Counted from the stretch's first letter, positions 34,185 through 45,640 are shown. The stretch: DNA of 64,000 bases from Girardia tigrina (GCA_001938485.1 MQRK01168403.1:10395-74394), one strand, 5' to 3'. Numbers and translations: made by a program. Notes: generated by a model from the sequence alone, not told the origin.

Positions 34185-35159
34185 TTAAAACTTCGACAGT
34201 GTCAATACTGGTTTTCTAAATTTCGTTCTGAAAAATTTCATCTGAAAGATGCACCACGCTCCGGTCGACCAGTTGAAGTTGATGGCGACAAAATAACAGC
34301 ACTCATCAAATCTAATCCAGATATGACGACGAGAAACGTTGCAGAGACTCTGGAAATATCAAAATCAAGTGTTGGAAGTCATTTAAAGAAACTTGGATTC
34401 GTCAGTAAACTTGATATGTGGTTACCACATGAACTGAAAGAAATTCATTTGGTGAAACGTATAGACATTTGCAATTCCCTTTTGAAGCGAGAACAAAGTG
34501 ATCCAATTTTGAAGCGCTTGATTACGGGTGAAGAAAAATGGATTGTTTACAACAATGTGGAACGCCAACGATCATGGACAAAACGTGGTGACCCTGCCAA
34601 AACGATGCCAAAAGAAGGTTATGCTTTCCGTCTGGTGGGATTTTAAAGGAATTGTGCTTTTTGAACTCCTTCTGAGGAATGAAACCATCAATTCAGACAG
34701 ATATTGTGGTCAGCAGGAGAAATTGGCTCCTTCAATTCATCAGGAAAGTCCTGAATTGGCAAATCGAAAAGGAGTTGTAATTCAGCATGATAACGGAAGA
34801 CCTCATACAAGTTTGACCACTCGCCAGAAACTCTTATCATTGGGTTGGGAGGTTTTGCCGCACCCACCGTATTCTCCAGACTTGGCCCCATCGGATTTTC
34901 ACATATTTAGATCACTGCAGAAATCCTTAAACAGAAAAACATTCGCCAGTGATGATGACATCAAATAGTTCCTAGATGGCTTTTTTGCTGACAAAGGCAA
35001 AGGTTTTTATGAATCAGGAATAATGAAGCTTCCGGAAAGGTGGAAGAAAGTGATTGAAAATAATGGACAGTATATCGTGTTAAAATATTTGTGCATCCAT
35101 GTCATTTTTTGATAATAAATATTTTAGTAAAAAACGCAATGACTTTTTGGCCAACCCAA
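34185..35159 (+). mobile_element. mariner (DD34D) transposon, 5' end lost in gap
   Basis: Plus-strand mariner transposase with modest decay. From the gap edge: QYWFSKFRSEKFHLKDAPRS, GRPVEVDGDK, an HTH (TTRNVAETLEISKSSVGSHL), then ITGEEKWIVYNNVERQRSW, where the first catalytic D is E. After one frame change near 34,610, LSVWWDFKGIVLFELLLRNE, IQHDNGRPHTS (second D), HPPYSPDLAPSDFHIFRSLQ (third D) and the tail LPERWKKVIENNGQYI follow, with one in-frame stop after SDDDIK. The 3' terminal repeat reads GCAATGACTTTTTGGCCAAC and ends CCAA at 35,159, followed by TA (35,160-35,161). The D-to-E change plus the frame breaks make it inactive. Confidence 0.92.
35130..35159 (-). repeat. mariner 3' terminal inverted repeat
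   Basis: Reads TTGGGTTGGCCAAAAAGTCA on the minus strand, a typical mariner end, followed outward by TA. The 5' partner is hidden in the N gap. Confidence 0.85.
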
Positions 35160-35161
35160 TA

Positions 35162-36575
35162 GTATTCTTGTACATATTGTGAGGAGTAGCAGTTGTTGAT
35201 TTCATGTCTTGTCTCATTAAAGCTAAAGCCATATTAGCTTCTGCTTTTTGAGGACAAGAATCATGAAAATGTTATTTTGGATTTCGAATAATATTTTCTT
35301 CTGAAGTCTTCATGATCGCGTGACATTTTGTGGATCGATTTATCATACATCTCCAAGTTTTTATTAATTCTGTGTTTCGAAAAATAATATATTCGGAACC
35401 CAAGTGTTGTTGTAATGCCCTACTTATTTCGTGAGTGACAATGTTTTGTTTTATTTGTACAGAATTCCTGCACTTTCATTTCTTTTTTAATACCTCTTGG
35501 TTAGGTGATAATGTTCAAACCCTTACAGTATGTATGTATTTCTTATTTACCTTTATTGTATGCGATTTTTGTTATTTTTTTATGTTTTTTATTTTTGTGA
35601 TAATATCTGTATTGTATGTTTTATTATTATTCTTATTTTCTTTTATTTTATTTTTTTTGTTATTGCCCAATTTCGGTTTTCGAGAAGCGATGGTAACAAG
35701 AGTGGATGAAGGAGAAGAAAGGTTAAAGAAGAAAGACTGAGATAAAGAGTGCGGGAATGGTATTATAATTATTAAATTAATTTCCATGCAATTGAAATTA
35801 TAATTTGTATTATGATTTCAATTTGAATTAAAGATTCAAATTGAAATCAATCAGAAATTATAATTTCAAATACTAAAAAAATACTTAACAACCAAATTTC
35901 CGCAAACGAATTATAAACATTTTAGCTCGATTATCAACAATTTTGACGAAATACTATTATTTGATTATTTGGTGACATTGACCGTTATTTGACGAACGTT
36001 ATTTATTTATTTATTACCCGCTCGAAAAACATTTGATGAAATAAGATTATCTGTTATATCATATATTTCGGTGAAAGAGAATTGAATATTTGTTGTAGTT
36101 ATTTTTACAGTACTTTATCCTTTCCAATACCTGTAAGTATTGTTATATTTATTAAATAATTTAGTGTTACTAAAATACATAATATCGTTTTATCAATTGT
36201 AAATTTTTGTTATTATTGTAATCACTGTCGCCCTTACAGTTGTTATGTTGTTATTCAAAACACAATAATAACTATTACGGAAATGAACTAATGATCGTCA
36301 CTAATTCGTCTACGCAATCTCGTTTTTTTGACACAATAAATAAAATAAAAAAATATAAATGGTCAATTAAAAACTATAATTGTATAATCAAACAGTAGAA
36401 CCGAAAGAGGTAAAATAGACACAGATATCAACGAATCACGGAGGTACGTATGGAGATACAAGATATAAAAAAATATCACTGAATTCAAAACCTGATAGTT
36501 CAATGTCTCTGATCTGTTTCCGTTCGAAGGATAGATCGGTAAGGAGATTCGTTGACTGGGTTTGGAATTGAGTCT
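35162..36575. other. AT-rich DNA with a short perfect-style hairpin
   Basis: No gene supportable. It contains the hairpin at 35,792-35,869 and low-complexity T-rich frames at 35,435-35,740 that were not accepted as coding. Confidence 0.5.
35792..35869. repeat. inverted repeat (hairpin), ~37-bp arms, 5-base loop
   Basis: Left arm 35,792-35,828 and right arm 35,834-35,869 match except for a few positions in the middle; the loop is TAAAG. A long AT-rich cruciform-capable palindrome. Confidence 0.85.
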
Positions 36576-36581
36576 GGAATA

Positions 36582-36838
36582 GATCCGTTTCCGTATAAAA
36601 AATGTTTCCGCGCTTGAATTTGTCAGTGAACAAACTAATTCACTGACGATCGCTCTGGCACGGATTGTTGATTTGTCGACAAAAAAAGGAACAACGACGT
36701 CGAACAATAATTGTTGTTTCCCTCTTTATGAAAAGCCGAAATTAGAATTTAATTTGGCTCTAGAACTCGAAAATTATTTCGGAATTTGTATTATCTATCC
36801 GGAATCGAGAAAGAAATTTCTTGGCTACTATTCGCGAT
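36582..36838 (+). CDS. weak candidate exon, unrecognised
   Basis: An open plus-strand frame of about 85 codons without its own ATG start. It contains VSALEFVSEQTNSLTIALAR, IVDLSTKKGTTTSNN and EKPKLEFNLALELENYF, and ends YYSR before a stop. Codon use and charge pattern look protein-like, and it lies just upstream of another plus-strand candidate. The opposite strand also has a 114-codon frame here, so strand is uncertain. No family recognised. Confidence 0.2.
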
Positions 36839-36948
36839 AATAGAGCCAACTTAATTATTTTATTTAATATTTGTGTCGATTATTTTTTGTATTAAATATT
36901 CCCGTTAATTATTGCTGGCATTTGTGTGAAATTGTTTGGTGAGTGATG

Positions 36949-37186
36949 CGAGTGTTATCGGCAAGACTGTCGCCTCGATGTTCACCTGATCGACCTAGCA
37001 CTCGTCCCAAGACTCCCTCGTGCCTGGCATCCGCACTCGTCACGTGAGCTCTCTTGACTATATTTGCAGGATCAGGCACAAGATGTTACAATTTCCGTCA
37101 TCGGATCACTCGCGCCTCTCAAACACAAGCAGCTCTGATTGCGACTCGCTCCACCACAGCAGCAAACAATTAATGGACTTGAAGAT
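36949..37186 (+). CDS. weak candidate short gene or terminal exons, unrecognised
   Basis: A GC-richer island on the plus strand. An ATG frame reads MRVLSARLSPRCSPDRPSTR then PKTPSCLASALVT to a stop. Just inside that stop lies a GTGAGC donor-like site, and 26 bases later TATATTTGCAG, an acceptor-like site. After it a frame (IRHKMLQFPSSDHSRLSN, then TSSSDCDSLHHSSKQL) runs to a TAG near 37,186. Joining the two across a 26-base intron keeps phase, but such an intron would be extremely short for an animal. Function unknown; possibly coincidence. Confidence 0.22.
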
Positions 37187-37848
37187 TTAGCAAATCCACT
37201 AATTTTACTATAAAAATATAGCAACAAAATTTAAGGTGGCTTAATCCAAAAATATGTCACAGAGATGGATTGAACTAGCCTCTAAAAAAATAATAAACGA
37301 AAGAAAATAAAAAAACTCTGTTTAAAGACAAACTTTAATTGTTAAAATAGAAACATTTGAATATCCCATAAAGTTTATGGCATAAACGATAATCTCATTC
37401 ACACGGTTAGTAATTAATTTGATAATAAATTTTATTAATGTTTGATTTTTTTATTGATCTTCAGTATTTTCGGATCTAATCAAAAATATTTAACATTGAA
37501 ACTTTTGTACTTTTTCCATTTGTATCACGAAAGAAAATCCAAGAATAAATTAGTCATTAAAATATTAAACTAATTGACAATGGTAAACGTGTATTGTTAT
37601 TACTACGGTCTTGCTGCTGAAATTGTGTAAACACCGATATCTTTTGTCTATTCTCTTTAACATAAGTTTTGATACAATGTTTTAATATCTCGAAATTTTT
37701 GTTTCAATTCTGGGATAAGGCAATTAATTTAGTTCGCAATCATAAAAATGCTTCATTCAGGATTTGGTTTTCGATAGACATTCCCGTTGATGAATTTCGG
37801 TTGTTTTCTCTTGATCTGTAGATTGATTTCACGAATTACCGCCGGTTA
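37187..37848. other. AT-rich spacer
   Basis: Nothing supportable. Confidence 0.5.
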
Positions 37849-38890
37849 TCAATTAGTTAATTTCAAGAAATGTATTGGATCTCTGTCGATCTCAATGTCG
37901 ATATCGAAACCTCGTGCAGATTTTCTTTTACCAGTAAAGAACAAAAAAATCAGGATTTGATAAGTTATTTGCAAAATAAATTCCAATTGCAAAGGTTCGA
38001 ATCGACATTTTCTCATAACAATAAACATAAAATTATAAAATAGAAGTTTCATATGCTGTGTCAACAAATAATTACGCACATACACCATCAAACAAGCCTG
38101 TACAGGACAACACAACAGGTCACTCATTTGAATATAAATCATAGGCTAATCAGTTCATCTCCGCAAAAAATTTCATCTTCCATTTTGATCTTCACTTTTC
38201 CAGAGAAACCATTTGTTCCGCCCGACCCTCAGGTTGCCCCGAGAATCGGACGGAGGAAACAGGGTTACGCAGTGGTTTATTTTTATTATGCTGGGCCCAT
38301 TTACCGTTCCACAACTTTTCAATAAATCTGCATTGATAAATCCTAGGAGATAAAACAAACACGTTTGATGGGAGATTTTTATTTGTGAATGATAAGTAAT
38401 CTTGTAGACGTATTTTATCAATTCGACCAATTTTTACCGAAACATTATTGAATTTATCATAAATCTTTCCATCTTTCACGCATACAACAAGATCTTTGTT
38501 GTTCATCAGAATATAATCCTGTTTGCATAACATCAAACGGTTCAAATTTCTGGATTTCTGACTCGAGCAATGGAAATTATATTTCCCAATATCACCCAAG
38601 ATTCTGTATCTAATTTTATTCGATCAATCTTAAATGATTTAAAGATGATATTTTTTGTCAGATAGCAATTGATGATGAGAGAATCGATGAATCCCCCTTA
38701 CATCGCGTATCGCAACATCAAGATAGTTATTCACTGCAACACTTCTCAATTCCGTGTGCTGAACAGAAATTTCACATCGAAATTCGGATTTGTTCTTTTA
38801 TACTTTCAATCACTTTTTCCTCATACACCATTCCGTCGAGCCACATATCAACGATATGGAATCGAATTATTCCGTTTAAAATATCCATGA
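37849..38890 (-). pseudogene. unrecognised protein-like block, probably decayed
   Basis: Several minus-strand stretches in different frames look protein-like: MDILNGIIRFHIVDMWLDG near 38,885, ISVQHTELRSVAVNNYLDVA near 38,770, a 135-codon open frame at 38,192-38,599 (CKQDYILMNNKDLVVCVKDG; LPSNVFVLSPRIYQCRFIEK), and a 97-codon frame at 37,849-38,142 with hydrophobic segments. The base composition is less AT-biased than the flanks. I do not recognise the family; a decayed gene or an old virus-derived insert are both possible. The pieces are not in one frame, so it is listed as broken. Confidence 0.35.
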
Positions 38891-39239
38891 ATCAATAAAT
38901 ATTCACTTAATGATTATGAAATTGTTAATTTACTCCAACTAATTCAACAAATACTGAAAACAAATTTTTTTCCCGAAACGATTTATTTTTTCCAGAATTT
39001 TTTTAAATAAAATATTTATTGCTAAATCTTCCATTTTCCAAAATAATGTTTCCACCATAAAAAAACAAAACAAATTTTTACATTGATATAACCGTCATAA
39101 TAAAATTTCAATGAAAACGATGGTAAATTGGACGATGGAAAATTTTCGGGTTTCTTTTTTTTGATGATATAAATAATGATAACTTAAAATATATATAGAC
39201 AATAATTTTAATATTTGAATCCCGAACATCATTAAACAT
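38891..39239. other. AT-rich spacer
   Basis: Nothing supportable. Confidence 0.5.
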
Positions 39240-40030
39240 TGATAGTTTGAGGACTGAATCAAACACAATATTAAATAGGAGTGGACTTAAAACACAACCG
39301 TGTTACATTTCCTTCTCCATTTAAAGGTTTCCATCTTAATGGAACCCTCAAGCATTCTCCCCCTTACATTTAAACATCACAAGAGACACTCCAGGGCACA
39401 CTATTGAATCCCTTCTTTCAGTCGATAAAAATAACAAAAATATTAACATTTTTGAATCGTGCTTACTCCTGTAGTTTCAGTAAGATATTGATACCTAACT
39501 GAGACCATCGTTTTGGCGGGAATCCAAATTGTCACGCATTCAGTAAATTTTCTGCGATTGATTTGATCCTGTTGGTGAAAATCCTAATTAGTAATTTCCT
39601 CCTATATCTAAAACAAAAATATCCCGATAATTGTTTTGATCTTCCAGAGAGTCTTTTGTAAAAGTATCTCTAGTTTTGCCCTTTCTCCAACTATCTGGAA
39701 AATCTTTCACTCCATTCCAGATTTTTCAGATACAAAGCTCCAGATATTTTTGAACTAAGTTTAATATCTTCCGCAACAGTGGGTCTTGAAAGAATGCATA
39801 AGGAAAGAATTGATAAAATCTTCTCGTCAGTAAGTCATCTGATATTTTATGTTCCCATCTTCAATCTTATGAGGTTGTTCTCTGTGTTGCCTGAAACTGT
39901 CGGGAGATCATTAACTTCGAGTCCCACAAAAATCCATGTTTGATTTTTAAGCAATTGTAGAATTCACAGACAGAATTGCTGGCCATATAAATGTCCCCTG
40001 TTCTTTAAACTGGAGAAGTTGACTCTAGTT
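39240..40030 (-). mobile_element. LINE reverse transcriptase fossil
   Basis: The minus strand carries reverse transcriptase blocks of a non-LTR element. YRRKLLIRIFTNRIKSIAEN (about 39,605-39,545) is the K-L-x-x-x-x-x-x-R-I-x-x-x-x-E block that follows the 'YRPISLL' region. QFGFPPKR (about 39,530-39,505) corresponds to the Q-x-G-F-R block. FIDWKKGFNSVP (about 39,435-39,400) corresponds to the first catalytic box, F-x-D-x-x-K-A-F-D. Upstream scraps (EWSERFSR, GRSKQLSGY) fit the linker before it. The second catalytic box was not found. Several frame changes; dead. Confidence 0.65.
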
Positions 40031-41496
40031 TCTAGGACACATCACCAGGAGGTAAGTAGACATTGTCTTCAATATAACAGTTTTTACAGTTATGACAATT
40101 AAATTGATAAACCATTAGAACAGACATTTTAATCATAATTGTTGTTGATGGAATATAAATATTCGAAACAAGTTCAATAATAATTTGCTTGGAAAATCTT
40201 TCACTAAATTATTTTTCAAAAAATATTTAATTGTTATTCAACAATTAATGAGATACAATTGTTTTTGTAAGTAGCGTTTATGCCACTTTCATTATTATCA
40301 CATTCTGAAATCATAATTTAACACCACAAAAATTTATTAATAACAACAATTCACATACTTAAACAAATTAATTCAATTATTTCGCCCAAAATTAATTTAA
40401 AATTCTTTTCGATTAAATTCTGAAAATTCACGAAAATTAAACCTTAAAAATTATTTTACATTTTTTGCAAAAAAATTTTACAAAATCTTTACCTTAAAAT
40501 AATTTTGCATTTTTTTACAAAAAAATTTACAAAATTTAAAATGTAAAATACTTTTACATTCTTACGAAACTTTATAATAAAAACTAATTAATTTAAATTT
40601 ACAATAAGCCCTTTTCTTAAAAAAATTATTTCTAAAAATATTAATCCTTTAAATATTTATTTTAAACTTTATTTAAACTTATTCCACTTATAAAATATAT
40701 TAATTGTTATTAATATAAACATATTTTAAATATGTATTTATTTTATCATATTTTTACTCTGCATTTTAATTTTCTAATTTATTTCCTTTAAATTTTCAAA
40801 ACTAAAAAAACAATAAACTATTTTGGCGAAACTTAAAACTAACCCCTCATAGTTTTAATCTTTAAAAATTGTGCGATATTTTAGTCAGTAAAAACTGTTT
40901 TGAGAAGATGTCAACGTTTTTTATGATTAATAAAAAGACTAGAAAAATAAAAAAAATTTTTAAAAACTTGTTTCCTTCAATTTTACAATGACTGAAGCCT
41001 CTCTGTAAATACAATTATCAAAAGACAGTTTACCCTAATTAATTAATAAATTATTAATAAATGAAAACAAAATTGATTTTTATAAATTATTTTTGATAAA
41101 ATTATTCTTAAATATTATTTTTGAAGGCTTTCTTATGTAAATAAATAGATAAATCAATTGTCATTGAAACAACACTGATATTGCGAGTATCCATCGGCTA
41201 ATGGCCACTTAACGAATGCGAGACGAAATCTCATCAATTACGAGCTCTTGAACAATTTTAGAGTTCCCCGAAAAATAATTTATTTTATTTTAGCATAGCT
41301 CGAAGAGGTTGTCATTTTTTTGAGATGGCTTTTGTTGAAGTAATTTTTTCCTATCAAATCATGATAAAATATTAAACGAATGGTTTAAGTTTTGAATGTA
41401 AATATTTTTATTAATAAAAAAATTAATATATTTTTTTCAATTAATAATCAAAATAAAAGTCAATTTATTATAAAGTTTATTTTCAAAAGAAACGCA
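40031..41496. other. AT-rich intergenic DNA
   Basis: About 1.5 kb without a supportable gene or RNA. Confidence 0.5.
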
Positions 41497-41519
41497 TTTC
41501 GTCATTACGGCATCTTCAG
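41497..41519 (-). ncRNA. degenerate hammerhead-ribozyme-like core
   Basis: Minus strand reads CTGAAGATGCCGTAATGACG followed by AAA. The conserved CUGANGA and GAAA boxes are present, but the stem II between them is poorly paired. Similar, better motifs lie at 44,422 and 52,291 beside Penelope-like sequence. Likely a decayed relic. Confidence 0.35.
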
Positions 41520-41546
41520 TGTAAGGAAAAAAGTGATAAATTACTA

Positions 41547-42706
41547 TTAGGTTGTCAAGTAGGAAATTTGTAGACATGAATACAATAAATCCAAATAGTT
41601 ATAATTTGACAATGACTTTAACATTTTGTTGCTCAGTTTTTTTGTTTGATTGTTACATATCTTGGCTATTGAACACATCAAAATTATTTATAACTTGTTT
41701 TAATAATCTGTTCTAAATCAGAAAATCAAACTATTATGAAGTACGAGTTCCTGTATGGAACCTTAGCATGAAAATCAAATGCGACTTATCACTAATATAT
41801 TCGGATATAATGCTATTATGCAGCAGACAATCTTGAATGGGTTTAGAAAATTTGTGAAAAGTAATTTTAACGTCAGTAATGAGTCTCGGAGTCACCCAAC
41901 GCAGATATGGAATGACAATCCAAAATTAACAGTGGAGATAGATCCATTATAAAGGTCTCATGATTTATCACTAACGTTTTCTGTCACAAAGCAAACAATA
42001 TATAATCACTTGAATCAAATTGGTAAAGTGAAAAAATTAGATAAGTAGATTCCGCATCATTTGAATTAAAAACAGAAACAAAAGCGTTTGGATCACTTGA
42101 TTCGAATCGTCATTTGTGATGAAAGGTGGATCCAATATGATAATCAAAAACGTTAACCAGAACACAGACCAAAGCACAATATTCATGAAAAACGGCTGAT
42201 GATGAGTGTTTGGTTGTCTGAAACCTGATTCGTTGATCATAGAAGATGTCTTATGCAACCAATTAGAAGATATTGTGTGGAATCTCAAAGAAAAACAGAC
42301 ACGTTTATTAAACAGATTGACTCCCATCTTACTCCCTGACAATGCGAAATTAAATACTACATTTAAGACCTTGACAAAATTATATAATTTTGATTTGGAC
42401 CTTCTGCACCATCCTCATACTCACCAGATCTAACCCCAACTAACTACCATTTCTTCCTCAATTTGAACAACTTTTTGATAGGAAAAAATTTAAATTCCGA
42501 AGATGCCGCAAAATTGTCTTCTAGGAATTTATAGATTCTCGCCAATCAAATTTTTATTCAAATGGCCTCAACAAGCTGCCGCTCAAATGACAAAAGTGTG
42601 TCGATAATATTATGCCATACTTTGATGAATGTTATAAATATTTGTATTGGTAAGTCATCAATAAACTTTGTCTTTAGTTCTACAAATTTCATACTTGACG
42701 ACTTGA
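41547..42706 (+). mobile_element. mariner fossil with matching ends and TA duplications (1,160 bp)
   Basis: The 5' end TTAGGTTGTCAAGTAGGAAA and the 3' end, read inward as TCAAGTCGTCAAGTATGAAA, are homologous inverted repeats, each bordered by TA (41,545-41,546 and 42,707-42,708). The decayed transposase inside shows an HTH region (VTKQTIYNHLNQIGKVKKLD), VICDERWIQYDNQ (first D), a disturbed second-D block (LLPDNAKLN) and SYSPDLTPTNYHFFLNL, where N replaces the last acidic residue of the usual PSDYHFF. The C-terminus reads KLPLK.QKCVDNIMPYFDEC. Multiple stops and frame shifts. The length is close to the 1.2-1.3 kb of intact mariners. Confidence 0.88.
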
Positions 42707-42708
42707 TA

Positions 42709-44240
42709 GCTTAACAGCTATTGCATCATACGTCTTTAAAAACATACTATATAAATATTTTATTATTATTTTAAAAACTTTAATATTTCAATAAAATGTT
42801 TAAAATCGTATCAGAGTTCTTAATAATACTAAAAATAAAATTAAAAATATTTCTAAATAAAAAAGTTTAAACTCAAGTATTTATTTATCAATTATTCGTA
42901 CTAACTCTGGTCAGATTTTCAATATTCCCCAAATATTAATCTATTTTTAGTTTAATATTTTTTGTATATTTTTTTCTATTTTTTAACCGTACTAAAATTT
43001 TTATTTATATTTTTCGAAAGCCTAGCTGATTCTAGCAGACTATTTAGTAAACAGATGAAAAGAAATCAGCTGCAAGTTTCAGGTAATTCTAAATATATCG
43101 GATTTCAGCTAAGCAAACCACTCGGATTTTAAACAATAAAGTTATTTTGAGCATAATTTTTAAAAGTGATACATCGAAATTTTAAAAAAATGGTTCTCAA
43201 GTAAAGTAAACTGACGCAAGAGACTTTTAATTTTGTTATCATTTATTTAATTATGAAATTATTTTTAATTTTTTTGAGAATTTTAATGATTTTATTTTCG
43301 TTGTAAAATAAAATAAACAACGTTTTTTTTATTTTAAATATTCTCAAAAATATAAAAAATAGAAATAAGCAGTAAATCATTTTTTAATATTATTAAGAAA
43401 AATAAATAAAATCAAGGACTTTTTTTCACAACACAAGAAATATAAACCGTTATTTACTTTTGAAACTTTCTTAATAGAAGATTTTTTATTTTTTTATATT
43501 TTTTTATTTTTTTATTAACGACTCTCTATTACTGCACCTTTAAATACAGAAGTTCGTTAACCACTCAATTCAAGTTTATGTTGTATATCAATAGTTGAAA
43601 CAAGAGAATATCTTCATTTTGGGTTTCAAGATGAGAAGATGTAAGCTTGTAACTTTTAAAATTCGTTATCCGTGTTTTATACGTACTAATTTCCAAGTAT
43701 CTGATTTGAAATAAAAAAGTATTTTTCCATCTTCAATATCAAGCGAAGACTTCAAATTCGAAATTCAGACCTCAAAAAACACCTTTGGGTAATGCCTGTA
43801 GAATATACAAATAAAAAATTAATATTTTCTATAAAATTATAGGTAAATTATAAAAAACACGCTGTGCATCGAATATAAAATAACAAAGTTGCAGGATTTC
43901 CTTTCACTCCTTCTTATAAAAGAGTTATAATTTCCAGGAATTTTAAACAAAAACATTTCTTTTTTTTAACTCAATCCATAATTTAATAATAAAAGTTTAT
44001 CAAGGAAATAGTTTAACTCATATTTAACACAACTAAAACGAAGTTTTATGCGTAGAAAGTACCGGAAATGCAAAAATATCAGGTAAAAGAGTTATAATAA
44101 CAATTTTTGTAGAGAACGTCAGAAGATCGATCTGTAACTCTGAGTAGCAGTTTTAACCATAATCATATCTTCTTTTCCAACAATGACTTTCACATAGTTC
44201 ATTGAAAAAACATATTTACATGTAAAATCTGAGAAAAACC
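42709..44240. other. AT-rich intergenic DNA
   Basis: No gene supportable; may contain unrecognisable remains of the Penelope-like element that follows. Confidence 0.45.
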
Positions 44241-44353
44241 AATAAATCATTTAAAAACCATCAATAAAGTTGTCGAGAGTGCATTCTGAACGTTAATTTT
44301 AGGATCCAAATGCATTCGAGACCACTTTATTGAGGGTTTTTAAATGATTTATT
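44241..44353. repeat. inverted repeat with 45-base arms beside a hammerhead-like core
   Basis: Left arm 44,241-44,285 and right arm 44,309-44,353 are inverted copies, about 85-90% identical by eye, with a 23-base loop. The left arm begins AATAAATCATTTAAAAACC. Confidence 0.85.
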
Positions 44354-44470
44354 GACGACGTATTGATTATATAATTATTACTGGAAGTATGTAGTACATT
44401 TTTTTGAAAAAATCAGTTGTTCTGAAGATGACGGTTAATGCGTCGAAATTAATAAACAATTTTGATTAGC
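44290..44470 (+). mobile_element. Penelope-like element 3' remnant
   Basis: A short plus-strand frame, DPNAFETTLLRVFK, parallels the better-preserved LDPKINMQTCLSKTLLSMFR at 52.2 kb, where a GIY-YIG-type C-terminus is recognisable. Both are followed at a similar distance by a CTGANGATGACG...CGTCGAAA motif. Remnant only; broken. Confidence 0.45.
44422..44448 (+). ncRNA. hammerhead-ribozyme-like core (Penelope-associated)
   Basis: CTGAAGA, then T, then GACG-GTTAATG-CGTC (a four-base-pair stem II with a seven-base loop), then GAAA. This is the invariant CUGANGA / stem II / GAAA order of the hammerhead. Minimal type I hammerheads are known in Penelope-like retroelements. Stem I and the cleavage triplet could not be fixed by eye. 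Confidence 0.5.
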
Positions 44471-45094
44471 TTTCGATTTTTGATTTTAATGAATTACCAA
44501 TTTTTTTCAATTTTATTTACAATTCAAAATCTAATATATTTATGTTAAATTATTGTCACATAAATTAGCTATGGTTTCTAGAAATTCTTTTTTTAAACCT
44601 GTTAATTGCATGGACGTTATCTTCGAAGATGTTTGATTCAAGAAGAGAATTAATAATTTCACACAAAAATTTCTTAACGAAAATTACACGCTAATAAAAA
44701 AATTTTCACAATAATCCAATTTAATCATTTTGCAAAATTCATTTATTAAATATTCTTTAAAATTAAATTTCTACTTTTTTATACATTTTATTAGAACATT
44801 TATTAGAACTTTCATTATTAAAATTAATCTCTGAAATTACTGCCTTTGTTAAAAGATATTTAACTTAACTTTAAATTTAATTTATAATAGGTTTTTTATT
44901 TTCAAAATAATTTCGTTAAAAAATATTTAACTCAAACTTCAACTTTAATTTCTTTCAAAATAATTTCGTCGTACATAATTAATTTTATCCAAATCATTGT
45001 TTTTTTTAATAACTTTAACTTCCTTATTTCTTATTTTAATAAATTTTCTGAAACTCATATCCACTCAATCTCCTCCTAGTTCCATCGTTTGTAT

Positions 45095-45640
45095 ACAAAA
45101 CTAAAATTCACAAAGTGGAGCAAACAAACGATGGCTTAAATCTCTGCAGTTGAGATTGCAAATAACAAGGTATCATGTTGGTGTCATGTACAGTGAAAAC
45201 ATTACAAATGAAGAATGGTGATTTTTTCACTCTGCACGAACAAACAGTCTTCCGACGCATTTTAAACCGAGAAAGTCACGCAATGAAACACTCTGCCGAG
45301 CGTGCGGCAAAGGTACAGTGACACAGATACATGTCTTGTGTCTCTGTAAAAGAAATAATCTGATGATTACTGTCAGATATAATGTCGAGGAATCAATATC
45401 ATCGGAAAAACCAATTTTACAAAAATTTAAAGACCGTAAGTGCACGCGGTCTGACTCGAAAAGCAGAGTTGACTCACAAATATACAATAAGGATACAAAA
45501 GAACTCTGACTGATTGATGTCAAAACACCTTACGACACGGTTAAAACTCTAAAGAAAGCAAGATAAAACAATGAAACGAAATATAACAAGCTGAAAATGG
45601 AGACCCAAAAGCCCCCCAAAAGATGGACAGTTTGACTGGG
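45095..45640 (+). mobile_element. LINE (restriction-like endonuclease type, R2-like) C-terminal fragment
   Basis: Plus-strand frame with a C2HC zinc knuckle followed by an endonuclease-like tail: SRNETLCRACGKGTVTQIHV, then LCLCKRNN, then ITVRYN. The stretch LIDVKTPYDTVKTLKKAR near 45,510 resembles the D-V-T-V-P-F...L..A...K..KY block of R2/NeSL-type endonucleases and continues ETKYNKLK. Upstream, KRWLKSLQLRLQITRYHVGV fits the region just before the knuckle. At least one stop (after NKDTKEL) breaks it. It is a 5'-truncated copy, as usual for LINEs. Confidence 0.65.

Noticed and set aside
35435-35740. 101-codon ORF with many F and I codons, looking like membrane segments
   Set aside because: T-rich DNA translates to hydrophobic residues by default; no start context or family support.
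41150-41330. Possible tRNA or structured RNA (segment with GAGACGAAATCTC)
   Set aside because: Only a short inverted repeat; no cloverleaf or conserved A/B box could be drawn.
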